The position numbers and the translations under genes were made by a program. Positions 1-13,605 of a stretch of 64,000 nucleotides of DNA are shown here, in pieces. The DNA is from Alphaproteobacteria bacterium (GTDB lineage: Bacteria; Pseudomonadota; Alphaproteobacteria; VGDZ01): contig VGDZ01000005.1 in assembly GCA_016869515.1 (NCBI GenBank), positions 26,560 to 90,559 of the forward strand. Reading direction: 5' to 3'. Under the pieces are notes generated by a model. It searched no databases. It saw only the letters and a program-made list of their open reading frames with translations, and was not told the origin of the DNA. Numbering within the stretch: position 1 is the first letter of the stretch; every line of letters begins with the position of its first letter.

Positions 1-1
1 C

Positions 2-301
2 GATGCGCGCTGGAAGGGCGCGCCCAGCGCCACCTTCCTGCGCCATGCCGGCGAATTGGTGGCGCGCGCCGGCGGGCTGATCGCGCATCTCGACGTGACC
101 CTGATCTGCGAGCGGCCCAAGATCGCGCCCCATCGCCAGGCGATGCGGGCGGCGATCGCGGCCACGCTCGGCATCGCCCTCGAGCGGGTCTCGGTCAAGG
201 CCACCACCACCGAAGGTCTCGGCCTGACCGGCCGCGGCGAAGGCATCGCCGCACAAGCCGTGGCGACGATCCGTTTGCCGCCGGCGGGAGACGCGCGGTG
301 A
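2..301 (+). CDS. ispF: 2-C-methyl-D-erythritol 2,4-cyclodiphosphate synthase, C-terminal part
   Basis: The last 99 codons of IspF, which cyclises the CDP-methylerythritol phosphate intermediate with release of CMP in the MEP isoprenoid pathway. The visible part has WKGA near the window edge, a PKIAPH segment, and the conserved block [18 protein letters not shown] close to the end. The 5' part lies outside the window, so I cannot tell stand-alone IspF from the bifunctional IspDF common in Alphaproteobacteria. Its stop overlaps the GTG start of pgpA (GTGA), which suggests translational coupling. Confidence 0.9.
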   Translation, partial: DARWKGAPSATFLRHAGELVARAGGLIAHLDVTLICERPKIAPHRQAMRAAIAATLGIALERVSVKATTTEGLGLTGRGEGIAAQAVATIRLPPAGDAR

Positions 302-774
302 AGCCGCTGCTGGCGGATCCCGCGACCTGGCTCGCCACCTGGTTCGGCGTCGGGCTGCTGCCCGGGCCGCAAGGAACCTGGGCCTCGCTGGCAGCCCTGC
401 CCTTTGCCGCGCTGTTCCTGTCCTGGGGCGGCGCTTTCGTACTGCTGATGGCGACGGCGCTGATTGCGCTGGTCGGCATTTGGGCCAGCGACCGGGTCGC
501 GGCCCGCATGCGGATCGAGGATCCGGGCGCGATCGTGATCGACGAAGTGGCCGGTCAATGGCTGGCGCTCGCCATTCTCGCTGCGGCGGGAACCGCCGAC
601 TGGATGGGCTATGGCTTGGCCTTCGTCCTGTTTCGCGCCGCCGACATCGTCAAGCCCTGGCCGGTCAGCTGGGCCGAACGCGCATTGCCCGGAGGGCTCG
701 GGGTGATGGCCGACGATCTGGTGGCCGGGATCTATGCCGGCGCGCTGGCGGCAGCCTTGCGGGCCTGGCTGTGA
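298..774 (+). CDS. pgpA: Phosphatidylglycerophosphatase A
   Basis: 158-residue integral membrane phosphatase that dephosphorylates phosphatidylglycerophosphate to phosphatidylglycerol. Family motifs are present in order: [12 protein letters not shown] near residue 20, [14 protein letters not shown] near 75, [11 protein letters not shown] near 112 and [10 protein letters not shown] near 138, with hydrophobic helices between them. Length is normal. The GTG start overlaps the ispF stop, and its own stop overlaps the GTG of cinA (GTGA again), so ispF-pgpA-cinA form a tightly coupled operon. Confidence 0.93.
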   Translation: MKPLLADPATWLATWFGVGLLPGPQGTWASLAALPFAALFLSWGGAFVLLMATALIALVGIWASDRVAARMRIEDPGAIVIDEVAGQWLALAILAAAGTADWMGYGLAFVLFRAADIVKPWPVSWAERALPGGLGVMADDLVAGIYAGALAAALRAWL

Positions 775-1304
775 CGCCCGACCTGATCGCCGCCGCCGAT
801 CGCTTGCTGCGGGCCTGCCGCCAGCGGCGCGTGATGTTGGCGACTGCCGAGTCCTGCACCGGCGGCCTGATCGCAGCGCTTTTGACCGAAGTCGCCGGCA
901 GTTCGGACGTGGTCGAACGCGGCTTCGTGACATATTCCAACGCCGCCAAGACGTCGCTTTTGGGCGTGCCCGAGGCACTGCTGGCGGTCCATGGCGCGGT
1001 CAGCGAACCGGTCGCCCGCGCCATGGCCGAGGGTGTATTGGCCGCTGCGCCGGCCTGCGGCCTGGCCCTGGCCGTGACCGGCATCGCCGGACCTTCCGGC
1101 GGTTCGGCCGAGAAACCGATCGGGCTGGTGCATGGGGCGGCGGCAAGGCGCGAAGGCGGCCTGGTGCTGCACCGCCGCCAGGTTTTTGCCGGCGATCGCG
1201 GCGCCATTCGCCGCGCAGCCGCCTTGGCGGCGCTTGAACTCGGGGTCGAGATTCTAGGGCATGATCGATCGGTCTCGAACCGCGAGGTTCAAGACCGATC
1301 GTGA
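771..1304 (+). CDS. cinA: CinA C-terminal family protein (nicotinamide-nucleotide amidohydrolase, PncC-like)
   Basis: 177-residue stand-alone CinA C-terminal domain. The family hydrolyses nicotinamide mononucleotide to nicotinate mononucleotide in pyridine nucleotide salvage. Motifs: TAESCTGGLIAALLTEVAGSS near residue 24, GFVTYSNAAKTSLLGV near 47, and AVTGIAGPSGGSAEKPIGLVH near 100. The GTG start overlaps the pgpA stop. The last 16 residues are encoded by a palindromic repeat (1254-1315) and are unlike normal CinA ends: the repeat's own TAG is out of frame here and translation stops at a TGA inside it. Confidence 0.88.
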   Translation: MTPDLIAAADRLLRACRQRRVMLATAESCTGGLIAALLTEVAGSSDVVERGFVTYSNAAKTSLLGVPEALLAVHGAVSEPVARAMAEGVLAAAPACGLALAVTGIAGPSGGSAEKPIGLVHGAAARREGGLVLHRRQVFAGDRGAIRRAAALAALELGVEILGHDRSVSNREVQDRS

Positions 1305-1315
1305 ATCAAGCCCTA
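1254..1315. repeat. Half copy of the dispersed palindromic repeat (hairpin 2 only)
   Basis: A 62-bp inverted repeat related to the second hairpin of the 137-bp elements at 35806, 38525 and 40270. It begins TAGGGCATGATC and ends with the complement of TAGGGCTTGATT. Inner arms GATCGGTCTCGAAC and GTTCAAGACCGATC face each other around CGCGAG. It lies between convergent cinA and the histidine kinase gene; its right-hand TAG is the kinase stop codon, while cinA reads through most of it. Confidence 0.85.
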
Positions 1316-2527
1316 GCCTAGGGCGCCGATTTTCTTGCCGCGGCTGATCGGCAGGGTGATGGTGGCCGCGGTGCCGAAGCCAGGCCGCGACTTGATTTCG
1401 AACTCGCCGTTCATCAATTCGACCAGCATCCTGGCCACCGGCAGCCCGAGACCGCTGCCCGAGCCGGTGCCGACGAACGGCTTCATCGCCTTGACCAGCT
1501 CCTCGGGCGCGATGCCGACGCCGTTGTCGCTGATCACCAGGATCAGCACCCGCGCGCCGACATGGGCCTTGGCCTCGACGCTGACCCGGCCGCCGCGCTT
1601 GGTGGCGCGGATGGCGTTGGCGACGACATTGTCGAGCGCGCGCTGGAGATGCGAGGGATCGGCATAGATCTCGGGCAAATCGCGCCCCACCGAAAGCTCG
1701 AAACTGATGCCGGCCTCGGCCGCGCTCTTTTCGAACCGCTTGGCCAAGGCCTCCAGGGCCTCGGCGACGTCGATCGCCTTGGGCCGCACCGGCAACTGGC
1801 CGGTTTCGCCGCGATAGAGATCAAGCAGATCGGTGACGATGCGCTGCATGCCCTGCCCGGCCTCCAGGATCGAGGCGGCATAGTCCTTGTACCGCGGATC
1901 GGAATGCGGGCCATGCGCTTCGTCGCGCAGCAGTTCGGCGAAGCCGGTGACGACGTTGAGCGGCGTGCGCAAATCGTGAATCAGCCCGGCCGGCGGCACC
2001 ATGCGTTCGCCCAGCGCCTCTTCGCGCGCCGACAGCCGACGCTCGAGCAGCTGGTGGCCGACTCGCATCAATTCGAGACCTTGGTCGAGCCGCCTGGCGC
2101 GCTGCGCGGTCAGCGCCAGCAGCGCCATCGCCCGCACCTTGCGCCTCAGCTTCCCGCCCGTTTGGTCGCGAAAGATGGCTTCGATGTGATCGGGCACGCG
2201 GCCGCGTTCGGCCCCGCCCGATGCCACCACCAGCGCCCGCCAGCTTTCCGACCAGCCGGTGCCGATGCCGGCCGGAGACAGCTTCATTCCCTCGACATCG
2301 ACCATCACCACCAGCGCATCGTCGGCCGAATGGCGCGCCATCAGATCGGCATCGCCCTCCAGGCGGGCGATCGGCGCATAGCCCTCGCCAGCCAAGGATT
2401 CGTCGAGCCAGCGCGCCAGATTGGGTTCCGGGCTCAGCAGCACCAGCCGCGCCAACCGCGCCTCGGGCAAGGTCGTGCGATGCGGCTCGTTAGCGTTCAG
2501 ATCGCGCGACGAATTGTTGGCCGTCAT
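1313..2527 (-). CDS. Sensor histidine kinase with degenerate receiver-like N-terminus
   Basis: 404 residues with no predicted membrane segment. Residues about 25-140 look like a receiver fold: a VLLSPEP strand, then VVMVDVEGM with a candidate Asp at 77, but no N-terminal acidic pair. A helical linker leads to the H-box LIHDLRTPLN (His184), the N-box DNVVANAIRAT near 300, G1 SDNGVGI near 333 and G2 GSGSGLGLPVAR near 356. It should autophosphorylate on His184; no cognate regulator is adjacent. It lies 84 bp downstream of the COQ10-like gene on the same strand, so read-through from the pdh operon is possible. Its stop codon is the terminal TAG of the repeat at 1254-1315. Confidence 0.85.
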   Translation of the reverse strand: MTANNSSRDLNANEPHRTTLPEARLARLVLLSPEPNLARWLDESLAGEGYAPIARLEGDADLMARHSADDALVVMVDVEGMKLSPAGIGTGWSESWRALVVASGGAERGRVPDHIEAIFRDQTGGKLRRKVRAMALLALTAQRARRLDQGLELMRVGHQLLERRLSAREEALGERMVPPAGLIHDLRTPLNVVTGFAELLRDEAHGPHSDPRYKDYAASILEAGQGMQRIVTDLLDLYRGETGQLPVRPKAIDVAEALEALAKRFEKSAAEAGISFELSVGRDLPEIYADPSHLQRALDNVVANAIRATKRGGRVSVEAKAHVGARVLILVISDNGVGIAPEELVKAMKPFVGTGSGSGLGLPVARMLVELMNGEFEIKSRPGFGTAATITLPISRGKKIGALG

Positions 2528-2611
2528 CCTAGGCCGCCATCCTTCCCGCCCTCGCCTCGGGCCGGGCGTCCAGTTCTGATCCGCAGGACATTGCCCACCC
2601 TCTGCGCATTG

Positions 2612-3055
2612 CTACTGAGAGGAGTTCAAATTTGCAAGCGAATTTGCCCGGATCTCGAAGGCGTGCACCATCCGCCGCACCGCCTCGTTGAACACCGGCT
2701 CCATCAGCCGCTGCAGCAGCTTGGACTTGAATTCGAAATCGATGAAGAAGTCGACCTCGGTTCCGGCGGCGGCCGGCCGGAAGATCCAATGATTGTCCAG
2801 CCGCCGGAACGGCCCGTCGATATAGGCGACGTCGATGCGGCCGGGCCGGTCGAGGGTGACACGCGAAGTGAACTGTTCGCGCAGCATCCGGAAGCCGATC
2901 GCCAGATCGCCCCACAGCACGTTGCCCTCGCGCCGGCGGATGCGGCAGGCGACGCACCAGGGCAGGAATTCGGGATAGCGCTCGATATCCGCCACCAGAT
3001 CGAACAGGAATTCGGGCGCATGCGGCAGCAGGCGCGTTTCGGCGTGGGTCGGCAA
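2612..3055 (-). CDS. COQ10/RatA-like START-domain ubiquinone-binding protein
   Basis: 147-residue START/polyketide-cyclase fold protein. Alphaproteobacterial homologues are COQ10-like and bind ubiquinone; the gammaproteobacterial relative is called RatA. The N-terminal pattern LLPHAPEFLFDLVADIERYP followed by EFLPWC is diagnostic. The TTG start is chosen because the family begins MPxHxExR exactly here; it lies one base after the lipA stop. The position at the end of the pdh-lpdA-lipA operon is typical for Alphaproteobacteria. Confidence 0.88.
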   Translation of the reverse strand: MPTHAETRLLPHAPEFLFDLVADIERYPEFLPWCVACRIRRREGNVLWGDLAIGFRMLREQFTSRVTLDRPGRIDVAYIDGPFRRLDNHWIFRPAAAGTEVDFFIDFEFKSKLLQRLMEPVFNEAVRRMVHAFEIRANSLANLNSSQ

Positions 3056-3056
3056 A

Positions 3057-3989
3057 TTATCCCTGGGCGCCGGCTTGGGCGCGGGCCGCGCGCAGGCGGG
3101 CGAAATCCTCGCCGGCGTGATGCGAACTGCGGGTCAAGGGCGTGGCCGCGACCATGAGGAAGCCGCGCGCCCGCGCCAGCGCGGCCAATTGCTCGAACTC
3201 GGACGGCTCTACGAAGCGCGCGATCGGCGCATGCTTGGGCGTCGGCTGGAGGTACTGGCCGACGGTCAGGAAATCGACCCCGGCGACGCGCAGATCGTCC
3301 ATCACCTGCATCAGTTCCTCGCGACCTTCCCCAAGCCCGACCATCAAGCCCGATTTGGTGAAGCCCGCGGGCGCGATCCGCTTGGCTTCGGCCAGCAATT
3401 GCAGCGAGGCGAAATAGCGCGCCCCCGGCCGGATCGAAGGATAAAGCCGCGGCACGGTCTCAAGATTGTGGTTGAAGACATCCGGCCCGGCCGCCATCAC
3501 CGTCTCGACCGCGCCCGGCTTGCGCAGGAAATCGGGCGTCAGCACTTCGATCGTCGCCGCCGGCGCCCTGGCGCGGATCGCCCGGATCACGGCGGCAAAA
3601 TGCACCGCACCGCCATCTTCCAGATCGTCGCGATCGACCGACGTCACCACCACATGCGCCAGCCCGAGACGCGCCGTCGCATCCGCCACCCGTTCGGGTT
3701 CGGCCGGATCGAGCGGCTTGGGCTGGCCGGTGGCGACGTTGCAAAAGGCGCAAGCCCGGGTGCAGGTCGCGCCCATGATCATGAAAGTGGCGTGCTTCTT
3801 CTGCCAGCATTCGCCGAGATTGGGACAGGCGGCCTCTTCGCATACGGTGTGCAAATCGAGCCCGCGCAGCACGCCACGGGTGGCATCCACCCCGCCGCCG
3901 ACCGGCGCCCGCACCCGGATCCAAGCCGGCAGTCGCGGCCGCGGCTGATCCGGCCGATGGGCCTTTTCGGGGTGACGCAGCGCGGTCAT
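3057..3989 (-). CDS. lipA: Lipoyl synthase
   Basis: 310-residue radical-SAM enzyme that inserts two sulfurs into protein-bound octanoyl groups, here supplying the lipoyl domains encoded just upstream. Both clusters are visible: the auxiliary cluster motif [13 protein letters not shown] (Cx4Cx5C) near residue 50, the radical-[11 protein letters not shown] (Cx3Cx2C) near 75, and the C-terminal RSSHHA whose serine ligates the auxiliary cluster. Length is standard. It starts 26 bp after the lpdA stop, in the same operon as its substrates PdhB and PdhC. Confidence 0.97.
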   Translation of the reverse strand: MTALRHPEKAHRPDQPRPRLPAWIRVRAPVGGGVDATRGVLRGLDLHTVCEEAACPNLGECWQKKHATFMIMGATCTRACAFCNVATGQPKPLDPAEPERVADATARLGLAHVVVTSVDRDDLEDGGAVHFAAVIRAIRARAPAATIEVLTPDFLRKPGAVETVMAAGPDVFNHNLETVPRLYPSIRPGARYFASLQLLAEAKRIAPAGFTKSGLMVGLGEGREELMQVMDDLRVAGVDFLTVGQYLQPTPKHAPIARFVEPSEFEQLAALARARGFLMVAATPLTRSSHHAGEDFARLRAARAQAGAQG

Positions 3990-4015
3990 GGCCGGTCCAT
4001 CATAGCCGTCGGCGC

Positions 4016-5422
4016 TTAGATGTGCAGCGCCCGGCCATGGGCGGCCAGCACGGATTCGTGCATCATCTCGGACAGCGTCGGGTGCGGGAAAACGGTGTGC
4101 ATCAGCTCGGCCTCGGTGGTCTCAAGCGTGCGCGCCACGGCATAGCCCTGGATCAGCTCGGTGGCCTCGGCGCCGATCATGTGCGCGCCCAGCAGCTCGC
4201 CGGTCTTGGCGTCGAACACGGTCTTGATCAGGCCCTCGGTTTCGCCCAGTGCGATCGCCTTGCCGTTGCCGACATAGGGGAAGCGCCCGACCTTGACCGC
4301 GCGGCCCGCCGCCTTGGCGCGGGCCTCGGTCAGGCCGACGCTGGCGATCTGCGGATGGCAATAGGTGCAGCCGGGAATGTTGCCGATGGCGAGCGCATGC
4401 ACGCCTTTGACCCCGGCGATGCGTTCGACGCAGATCACGCCCTCGTGGCTGGCCTTGTGCGCCAGCCAGGGCGGCCCGGCCAGGTCGCCGATGGCGTAGA
4501 TGCCCGGCGCCGAGCTGCGCCCGTAGCCGTCGACCGCGACATGGCCCTTTTCGACCTTCACGCCGGCGGCTTCGAGGCCCAGGTTCTCGACATTGCCGGT
4601 TATGCCGATCGCCAGGATGACGCGCTCGACCGTCAGTTCGCCGGCCTTCCCGCCCCCGAGATCGAGCGTCGCGGTGACGCTGTCCGCGCCCTTGCGCAGC
4701 GCCTTGACCCCGGCCGAGGTATGGATGCGCATGCCCTGCTTTTCGAACGCCTTGCGCGCCAGGGCCGAGATTTCCTCGTCCTCGACCGGCAGGACGCGAT
4801 CGAGCATTTCGACCACCGTTACCTCGGCGCCGAGGGTGCGATAGAAGCTGGCGAATTCGATGCCGATCGCGCCCGAACCGATCACCAACAGCGATCTGGG
4901 CATGGCGGCCGGCACCATCGCCTCCTTGTAGGTCCAGACCAGCTTGCCGTCGGGCTCCAGCCCCGGCGCGCTGCGCGCCCGCGCCCCGGTCGCCAGCACG
5001 ATATGCGGCGCGGTCAGGCCGGCGATCTCGGCGCCCTTGGCGGTCACCGAGATTCTGTTGCGTCCGGCCAGCGCGCCGTTGCCGTCGAACACCGTCACCT
5101 TGTTCTTCTTCAGCAGGTGCTTGACGCCGGCGTTGAGCTGCGCCGCCACCTGGCGCGAACGCTTGACCATGGCCGAAAGATCGAACCCGACCTTGCCTTC
5201 GAAGGTCAGGCCGAATTCGGCCCCGCGATGCGCGAGATGATAGATCTCCGCCGAGCGCAGCAGCGCCTTGGTCGGGATGCAGCCCCAATTCAGGCAGATG
5301 CCGCCGAGATGCTCGCGCTCGACCAACGCGGTCTTGAGGCCGAGCTGGGCCGAGCGGATGGCGGCGACGTAGCCGCCCGGTCCGCCGCCGACGACGATCA
5401 GGTCAAAGGCTTGGTCGGCCAT
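4016..5422 (-). CDS. lpdA: Dihydrolipoyl dehydrogenase (E3)
   Basis: 468-residue flavoprotein that reoxidises dihydrolipoamide with NAD+ in 2-oxoacid dehydrogenase complexes. FAD-binding GGGPGG is at residues 12-17, the redox disulfide CLNWGC at 43-48, a second dinucleotide motif GSGAIG near 180, and the C-terminal HPTLSE with the catalytic His-Glu pair. Gene context (pdhABC directly upstream, 9 bp gap to pdhC) assigns it to pyruvate dehydrogenase, though it may also serve other complexes. Confidence 0.97.
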   Translation of the reverse strand: MADQAFDLIVVGGGPGGYVAAIRSAQLGLKTALVEREHLGGICLNWGCIPTKALLRSAEIYHLAHRGAEFGLTFEGKVGFDLSAMVKRSRQVAAQLNAGVKHLLKKNKVTVFDGNGALAGRNRISVTAKGAEIAGLTAPHIVLATGARARSAPGLEPDGKLVWTYKEAMVPAAMPRSLLVIGSGAIGIEFASFYRTLGAEVTVVEMLDRVLPVEDEEISALARKAFEKQGMRIHTSAGVKALRKGADSVTATLDLGGGKAGELTVERVILAIGITGNVENLGLEAAGVKVEKGHVAVDGYGRSSAPGIYAIGDLAGPPWLAHKASHEGVICVERIAGVKGVHALAIGNIPGCTYCHPQIASVGLTEARAKAAGRAVKVGRFPYVGNGKAIALGETEGLIKTVFDAKTGELLGAHMIGAEATELIQGYAVARTLETTEAELMHTVFPHPTLSEMMHESVLAAHGRALHI

Positions 5423-5431
5423 GACCGCCTC

Positions 5432-6700
5432 CTACAGCAGCATCCGGATCGGGTCTTCGATCAGCGCCTTGAACGCCGCCAGCAAGCTGGCGCCGACCGC
5501 GCCGTCGACCGCGCGATGATCGCAGGACAAGGTGCAGGTCATCACCGTGGCGATCGCCAGCGCGTTCTGCTTGACCACCGGCCGCGCCTCGCCGGCGCCC
5601 ACCGCCAGGATGGTGCCCTGCGGCGGATTGACCACCGCCGCGAACTGCTTGATGCCCATCATGCCGAGATTGCTGAGCGAGGTGGTGCCGCCCTGGAACT
5701 CGTCGAGCTTGAGCTTGCCGGCCCGCGCGCGCTCGGCCAAGTCCTTCATCTCGGCGGCGATGCGCGCCAGGCCCTTGCGGTCGGCCTCGCGCAGGATCGG
5801 CGTGATCAGCCCGCCCTCGATCGCCACCGCCACCGAAACGTCGACCCAACGATAGCGCCGGATCGCCTCGCCGGTGAAGGCGACGTTGGCGTCGGGAACT
5901 TTCATCAGCGCCAGCGCCAGCGCCTTGATCACCATGTCGTTGACCGAGATCTTGGTGTCGCTTTTTTCGTTCAGTTCCTTGCGCATCGCCAGCAGCCGGT
6001 CGATCTCGCAATCGACCGTCAGATAGTGATGCGGCACCTGGGATTTCGACTCGACCATGCGGCGGGCGATGGTCCGCCGCATGTTGCCGAGCGGCTGGTC
6101 GACGAAGTCGGGCATGCCGTGAACTTGAAGCGGCGCGGATGCGGGCGCCGGAGCCGCTGCGGCTCGGACCGGAACCGGCGCCGCGACCGGCCGCGGCCCG
6201 GCCAGCGCCGCCTCGACATCGGCCTTGACGATGCGGCCTTGAGGACCCGAACCCCTCACCGCCTTGAGATCGAGCCCGGCCTGTTCGGCCATGCGTCGCG
6301 CCAGGGGCGAGACGAACAGCCGCTCGCCCGAAGGCGCGGCAAGCGCGGCCGGTGCCGGAGCCGCGACCGGCGCGGGCGCGTTCGGAGCCGCGCCCAGCGC
6401 GGCTGTGGGCGGTTTGACGGGAGCCGGAGCGGCCGCGACCGGGGCGCCGGGCTTTTCGCCCTCGCCCAGCAACACCGCGATCGGCGTGTTGACCGCGACC
6501 TTCTGGGTTCCGGCCGGGACCAGGATCTTGCCCAGCACGCCCTCGTCGACCGCCTCGACTTCCATCGTCGCCTTGTCGGTCTCGATTTCGGCGATGACGT
6601 CGCCGGGCTTGATGGTGTCGCCCTCCCGCTTGGTCCATTTGGCGAGGTTGCCCTCGGTCATGGTCGGCGACAGCGCCGGCATCAGGATCTGGATCGGCAT
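5432..6700 (-). CDS. pdhC: Dihydrolipoamide acetyltransferase, pyruvate dehydrogenase E2
   Basis: 422 residues. Order: one lipoyl domain (1-80, lipoylated Lys43 in [10 protein letters not shown]), an Ala/Pro linker, a peripheral-subunit-binding domain near 130-165 ([14 protein letters not shown]), a second Ala/Pro linker, and the catalytic acetyltransferase domain ending with the active-site DHRAVDG (His395, Asp399). It transfers acetyl from lipoyl to CoA and forms the complex core. The start is the ATG 22 bp after pdhB, where the conserved [14 protein letters not shown] begins. Its lipoyl domain is nearly identical to that of PdhB. Confidence 0.97.
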   Translation of the reverse strand: MPIQILMPALSPTMTEGNLAKWTKREGDTIKPGDVIAEIETDKATMEVEAVDEGVLGKILVPAGTQKVAVNTPIAVLLGEGEKPGAPVAAAPAPVKPPTAALGAAPNAPAPVAAPAPAALAAPSGERLFVSPLARRMAEQAGLDLKAVRGSGPQGRIVKADVEAALAGPRPVAAPVPVRAAAAPAPASAPLQVHGMPDFVDQPLGNMRRTIARRMVESKSQVPHHYLTVDCEIDRLLAMRKELNEKSDTKISVNDMVIKALALALMKVPDANVAFTGEAIRRYRWVDVSVAVAIEGGLITPILREADRKGLARIAAEMKDLAERARAGKLKLDEFQGGTTSLSNLGMMGIKQFAAVVNPPQGTILAVGAGEARPVVKQNALAIATVMTCTLSCDHRAVDGAVGASLLAAFKALIEDPIRMLL

Positions 6701-6722
6701 GGCGGTCGGTCCTTCCCCTACA

Positions 6723-8060
<1,338 letters not shown>

Positions 8061-8072
8061 GGCGCCCGCTCC

Positions 8073-9074
8073 TCAGCGCAGCACGTCGGTGTAAAGCTCG
8101 GCCGGGTCGGGCTCGGGGCTCGACTGGGCGAAGCCGGCGCTGTCGGCGACGATCTCGCGCACGGCGCGGTCGATCGCCTTGATCTCGTCCTCCTTGACCC
8201 CGTGCTCGGCCGCCAGCCGCCGGGCCAGGCTGTCGATCGGATCGCGCTTTTCGCGCACCTGATCGACCTCCTCCTTGGTGCGGTACTTGGCCGGGTCCGA
8301 CATCGAATGGCCGCGATAGCGGTAGGTCATGGCTTCGAGGATGATCGGCCCGTTGCCGCCGCGGCACCACGCCACCGCCTCCTCGGCCGCGGCACGCACC
8401 GCCACCACGTCCATGCCGTCGACCTGCTTGCCGGGGATGCGGAAGCTTTCGCCGCGGCGGAAGAACTGGGTTTCGGCCGAGGCGCGCTTGACCGCCGTGC
8501 CCATGGCGTATTGGTTGTTCTCGATGACGTAGATCACCGGCAGCTTCCACAATTCGGCCATGTTGAAGCTTTCGTAGACTTGGCCCTGGTTGGCGGCGCC
8601 GTCGCCGAAATAGGTCACCGAAACGCGGTCGTTGCCGCGATAGCGATTGGCGAAGCCCAGCCCGGTGCCGAGCGAAACCTGGGCGCCGACGATGCCATGG
8701 CCGCCGAAGAAGTTGCGCTCGCGGCTGAACATGTGCATCGAGCCGCCCTTGCCTTTGGAATAGCCGCCGGCGCGGCCGGTCAACTCGGCCATCACCCCGC
8801 GCGCTTCCATGCCGCAAGCCAGCATATGGCCATGGTCGCGATAAGCGGTGATGACCTGGTCGCCCTCGCCCAGCGCCGCCTGAATGCCGACCACCACCGC
8901 TTCCTGGCCGATGTAGAGATGGCAAAAGCCACCGATCAGCCCCATGCCGTAAAGCTGGCCGGCGCGTTCCTCGAAACGCCGGATCAGCAGCATTTCGCGG
9001 TAATAGCGCAGCAGGGTCGCCTTGTCGGTCGGCGCGGCGTCGGTCTTTTTGGCGGCTTTGGCGGCGCTGGCCAT
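8073..9074 (-). CDS. pdhA: Pyruvate dehydrogenase E1 alpha subunit
   Basis: 333-residue thiamine-diphosphate subunit of pyruvate dehydrogenase. The ThDP/Mg motif begins GDGAANQGQ (157) and closes with the Asn-Asn pair at 186-187, at the canonical spacing. The phosphorylation-loop equivalent YRGHSMSDPAKYR is near 265. It starts the pdhABC-lpdA-lipA set and has a good ribosome site (GGGAGG upstream of the ATG). The 165-bp gap to ftsB is AT-rich next to the ftsB stop and probably holds the operon promoter, but I found no convincing -35/-10 pair. Confidence 0.97.
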   Translation of the reverse strand: MASAAKAAKKTDAAPTDKATLLRYYREMLLIRRFEERAGQLYGMGLIGGFCHLYIGQEAVVVGIQAALGEGDQVITAYRDHGHMLACGMEARGVMAELTGRAGGYSKGKGGSMHMFSRERNFFGGHGIVGAQVSLGTGLGFANRYRGNDRVSVTYFGDGAANQGQVYESFNMAELWKLPVIYVIENNQYAMGTAVKRASAETQFFRRGESFRIPGKQVDGMDVVAVRAAAEEAVAWCRGGNGPIILEAMTYRYRGHSMSDPAKYRTKEEVDQVREKRDPIDSLARRLAAEHGVKEDEIKAIDRAVREIVADSAGFAQSSPEPDPAELYTDVLR

Positions 9075-9239
9075 GATCGTTCCTCCCGCCTCTGGGTATC
9101 CTCGACCTAATCAGCAGTCGACCACGACCTATATAGCGGTCGGCCGTCCAGGCCACCATGCAGGTTTTGGCGGAGAATCCATGCGATTCCGTAAGCTATT
9201 GAAATATCCCGAATATTAAAAAAGAACAAGGTTCGGAAA

Positions 9240-9560
9240 TTACTGCCGCTCGCGCCGGAATATCACCACGTCACTGGCGCCGGCCAATCCCAGCACCTCG
9301 CGGGCGCGCTCGTCCAGCATGTCGAGGTCGAGTCCATTGGAGCGCAGCAGGGCAGCTTTGCGTTCCAGCGACTCGCGCTGACTACGAACCGCGATCAAGC
9401 GCGATCCGGTCTCGGCGATGTCGCCCTGCAGGCGATGATAGGCCGAGATTCCGCGTTCGCTTTCAAGCGCGTGATAACCGAAATAGGCTACGGCGCAGGC
9501 AAACAGGAAGGGCGGGAAAGCCCCCCAGAGCCGCTCGCTCCAACTGCGAATCGCTGCCAT
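9240..9560 (-). CDS. ftsB: Septum formation initiator, FtsB/DivIC family
   Basis: 106-residue bitopic cell-division protein: one transmembrane helix at about 14-33, then a periplasmic coiled coil (about 40-78, QGDIAETGSRLIAVRSQRES) and the LDLDMLDERAREVLG segment typical of the DivIC family. It would act with FtsL and FtsQ at the septum. The location between eno and pdhA is the classical alphaproteobacterial place. Identity rests on topology, size and synteny rather than strong motifs. Confidence 0.85.
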   Translation of the reverse strand: MAAIRSWSERLWGAFPPFLFACAVAYFGYHALESERGISAYHRLQGDIAETGSRLIAVRSQRESLERKAALLRSNGLDLDMLDERAREVLGLAGASDVVIFRRERQ

Positions 9561-9617
9561 TCAAGGAGAGAATCACAAACCGATTCGCGGCGTCAAGAAA
9601 TTATCGATTCTCCGACT

Positions 9618-11677
<2,060 letters not shown>

Positions 11678-12472
11678 TCAACTCAACAGCGCGCGCGTGG
11701 CCAGGAACACGTCGTCCTGGCGCATCAGGCTTTCGCCGACCAGGAAGCAATGGATGCCGACCCGCTTCAGCCGGGCGATGTCGGCGGCGGCGGATATGCC
11801 GCTTTCGGCCACGACCAAGCGATCCTTCGGCACCTGCTTGGCCAGGGTCTCGGCGGTGGCCAGGTCGACGGTCATGGTCTTGAGATCGCGATTGTTGATG
11901 CCGATCAGCCGGCTCTTCAGCTTGAGGGCGCGCGCCAGTTCGGCCGCGTCGTGCACCTCGACCAGGACGTCCATGCCGAAATCGCGTGCCGCGCTTTCCA
12001 TCTCGGCCGCCTGGGCATCCGACAGCGCGGCCACGATCAGCAGCACGCAATCGGCGCCGAGGATGCGGGTTTCGGCGATCTGGTAGGGATCGACCATGAA
12101 GTCCTTGCGCAGCACCGGCAGCAGGACCGAATTGCGGGCGTTGGCCAGATGCAGATCGTCGCCCTTGAAGAAGCTGCGGTCGGTCAGCACCGACAGGCAG
12201 GTGGCGCCGCCGCGCTTGAAGTTGCGGGCCAGCGCCTCGGGATCGAAATCGGACCGGATCAGGCCTTTCGAGGGCGAGGCGCGCTTGATCTCGGCGATCA
12301 GCCCGGTCTGGCCCAGCAGCGCGCGCGCATCGAGCGCCTTGAGGAAGCCGCGTGCCGGCGCGGTTTCGCGCTTGGCCATCTCCACCAGCCGGCCGAGCGG
12401 CATCTTGTTGCGCCGCGAGGTGACCTCCTCGCGCTTGACCTTGAGAATGCGGGCCAGGGTATCGCCGGACAT
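11678..12472 (-). CDS. trpC: Indole-3-glycerol phosphate synthase
   Basis: 264-residue (beta/alpha)8 enzyme closing the indole ring in tryptophan synthesis. Family signatures are visible: IAEIKRASPSKGLI (catalytic Lys), VLTDRSFFKGD, VLRKDFMVDPYQI, LVEVHDAAEL, IGINNRDLKT and VAESGI. The start is the ATG two bases after the trpD stop, where the conserved LxxILxxKxxEV begins. It is transcribed with trpD and probably eno. Confidence 0.97.
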   Translation of the reverse strand: MSGDTLARILKVKREEVTSRRNKMPLGRLVEMAKRETAPARGFLKALDARALLGQTGLIAEIKRASPSKGLIRSDFDPEALARNFKRGGATCLSVLTDRSFFKGDDLHLANARNSVLLPVLRKDFMVDPYQIAETRILGADCVLLIVAALSDAQAAEMESAARDFGMDVLVEVHDAAELARALKLKSRLIGINNRDLKTMTVDLATAETLAKQVPKDRLVVAESGISAAADIARLKRVGIHCFLVGESLMRQDDVFLATRALLS

Positions 12473-12474
12473 GA

Positions 12475-13491
<1,017 letters not shown>

Positions 13492-13568
13492 GACGGGCGG
13501 TTTCCTTCCGCGGGCCGGCAGAAAACAGGGCGCGCGGCGCGCCGTCAAGCCTGACGACGAGGTCCGGC

Positions 13569-13599
13569 TTGACCTTCCATCGACTGGAAGCCCTATATG
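13569..13599 (+). promoter_or_regulatory. CueR-type copper-responsive promoter of copA
   Basis: -35 TTGACC at 13569-13574 and -10 TATATG at 13594-13599 are separated by 19 bp, the over-long spacing diagnostic of MerR-family activation. Inside the spacer is the dyad CTTCCA-N5-TGGAAG, matching the CueR box of copA promoters. Six bases separate the -10 from ATG 13606, so the expected transcript begins at that ATG. The regulator gene lies directly downstream of copA. Confidence 0.85.
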
Positions 13600-13605
13600 A
13601 TGGCC

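Noticed and set aside
9167..9195. GAATC/GATTC palindrome upstream of pdhA as another copy of the dispersed repeat
   Set aside because: Only five-base arms match and the rest of hairpin 1 is missing; chance similarity.
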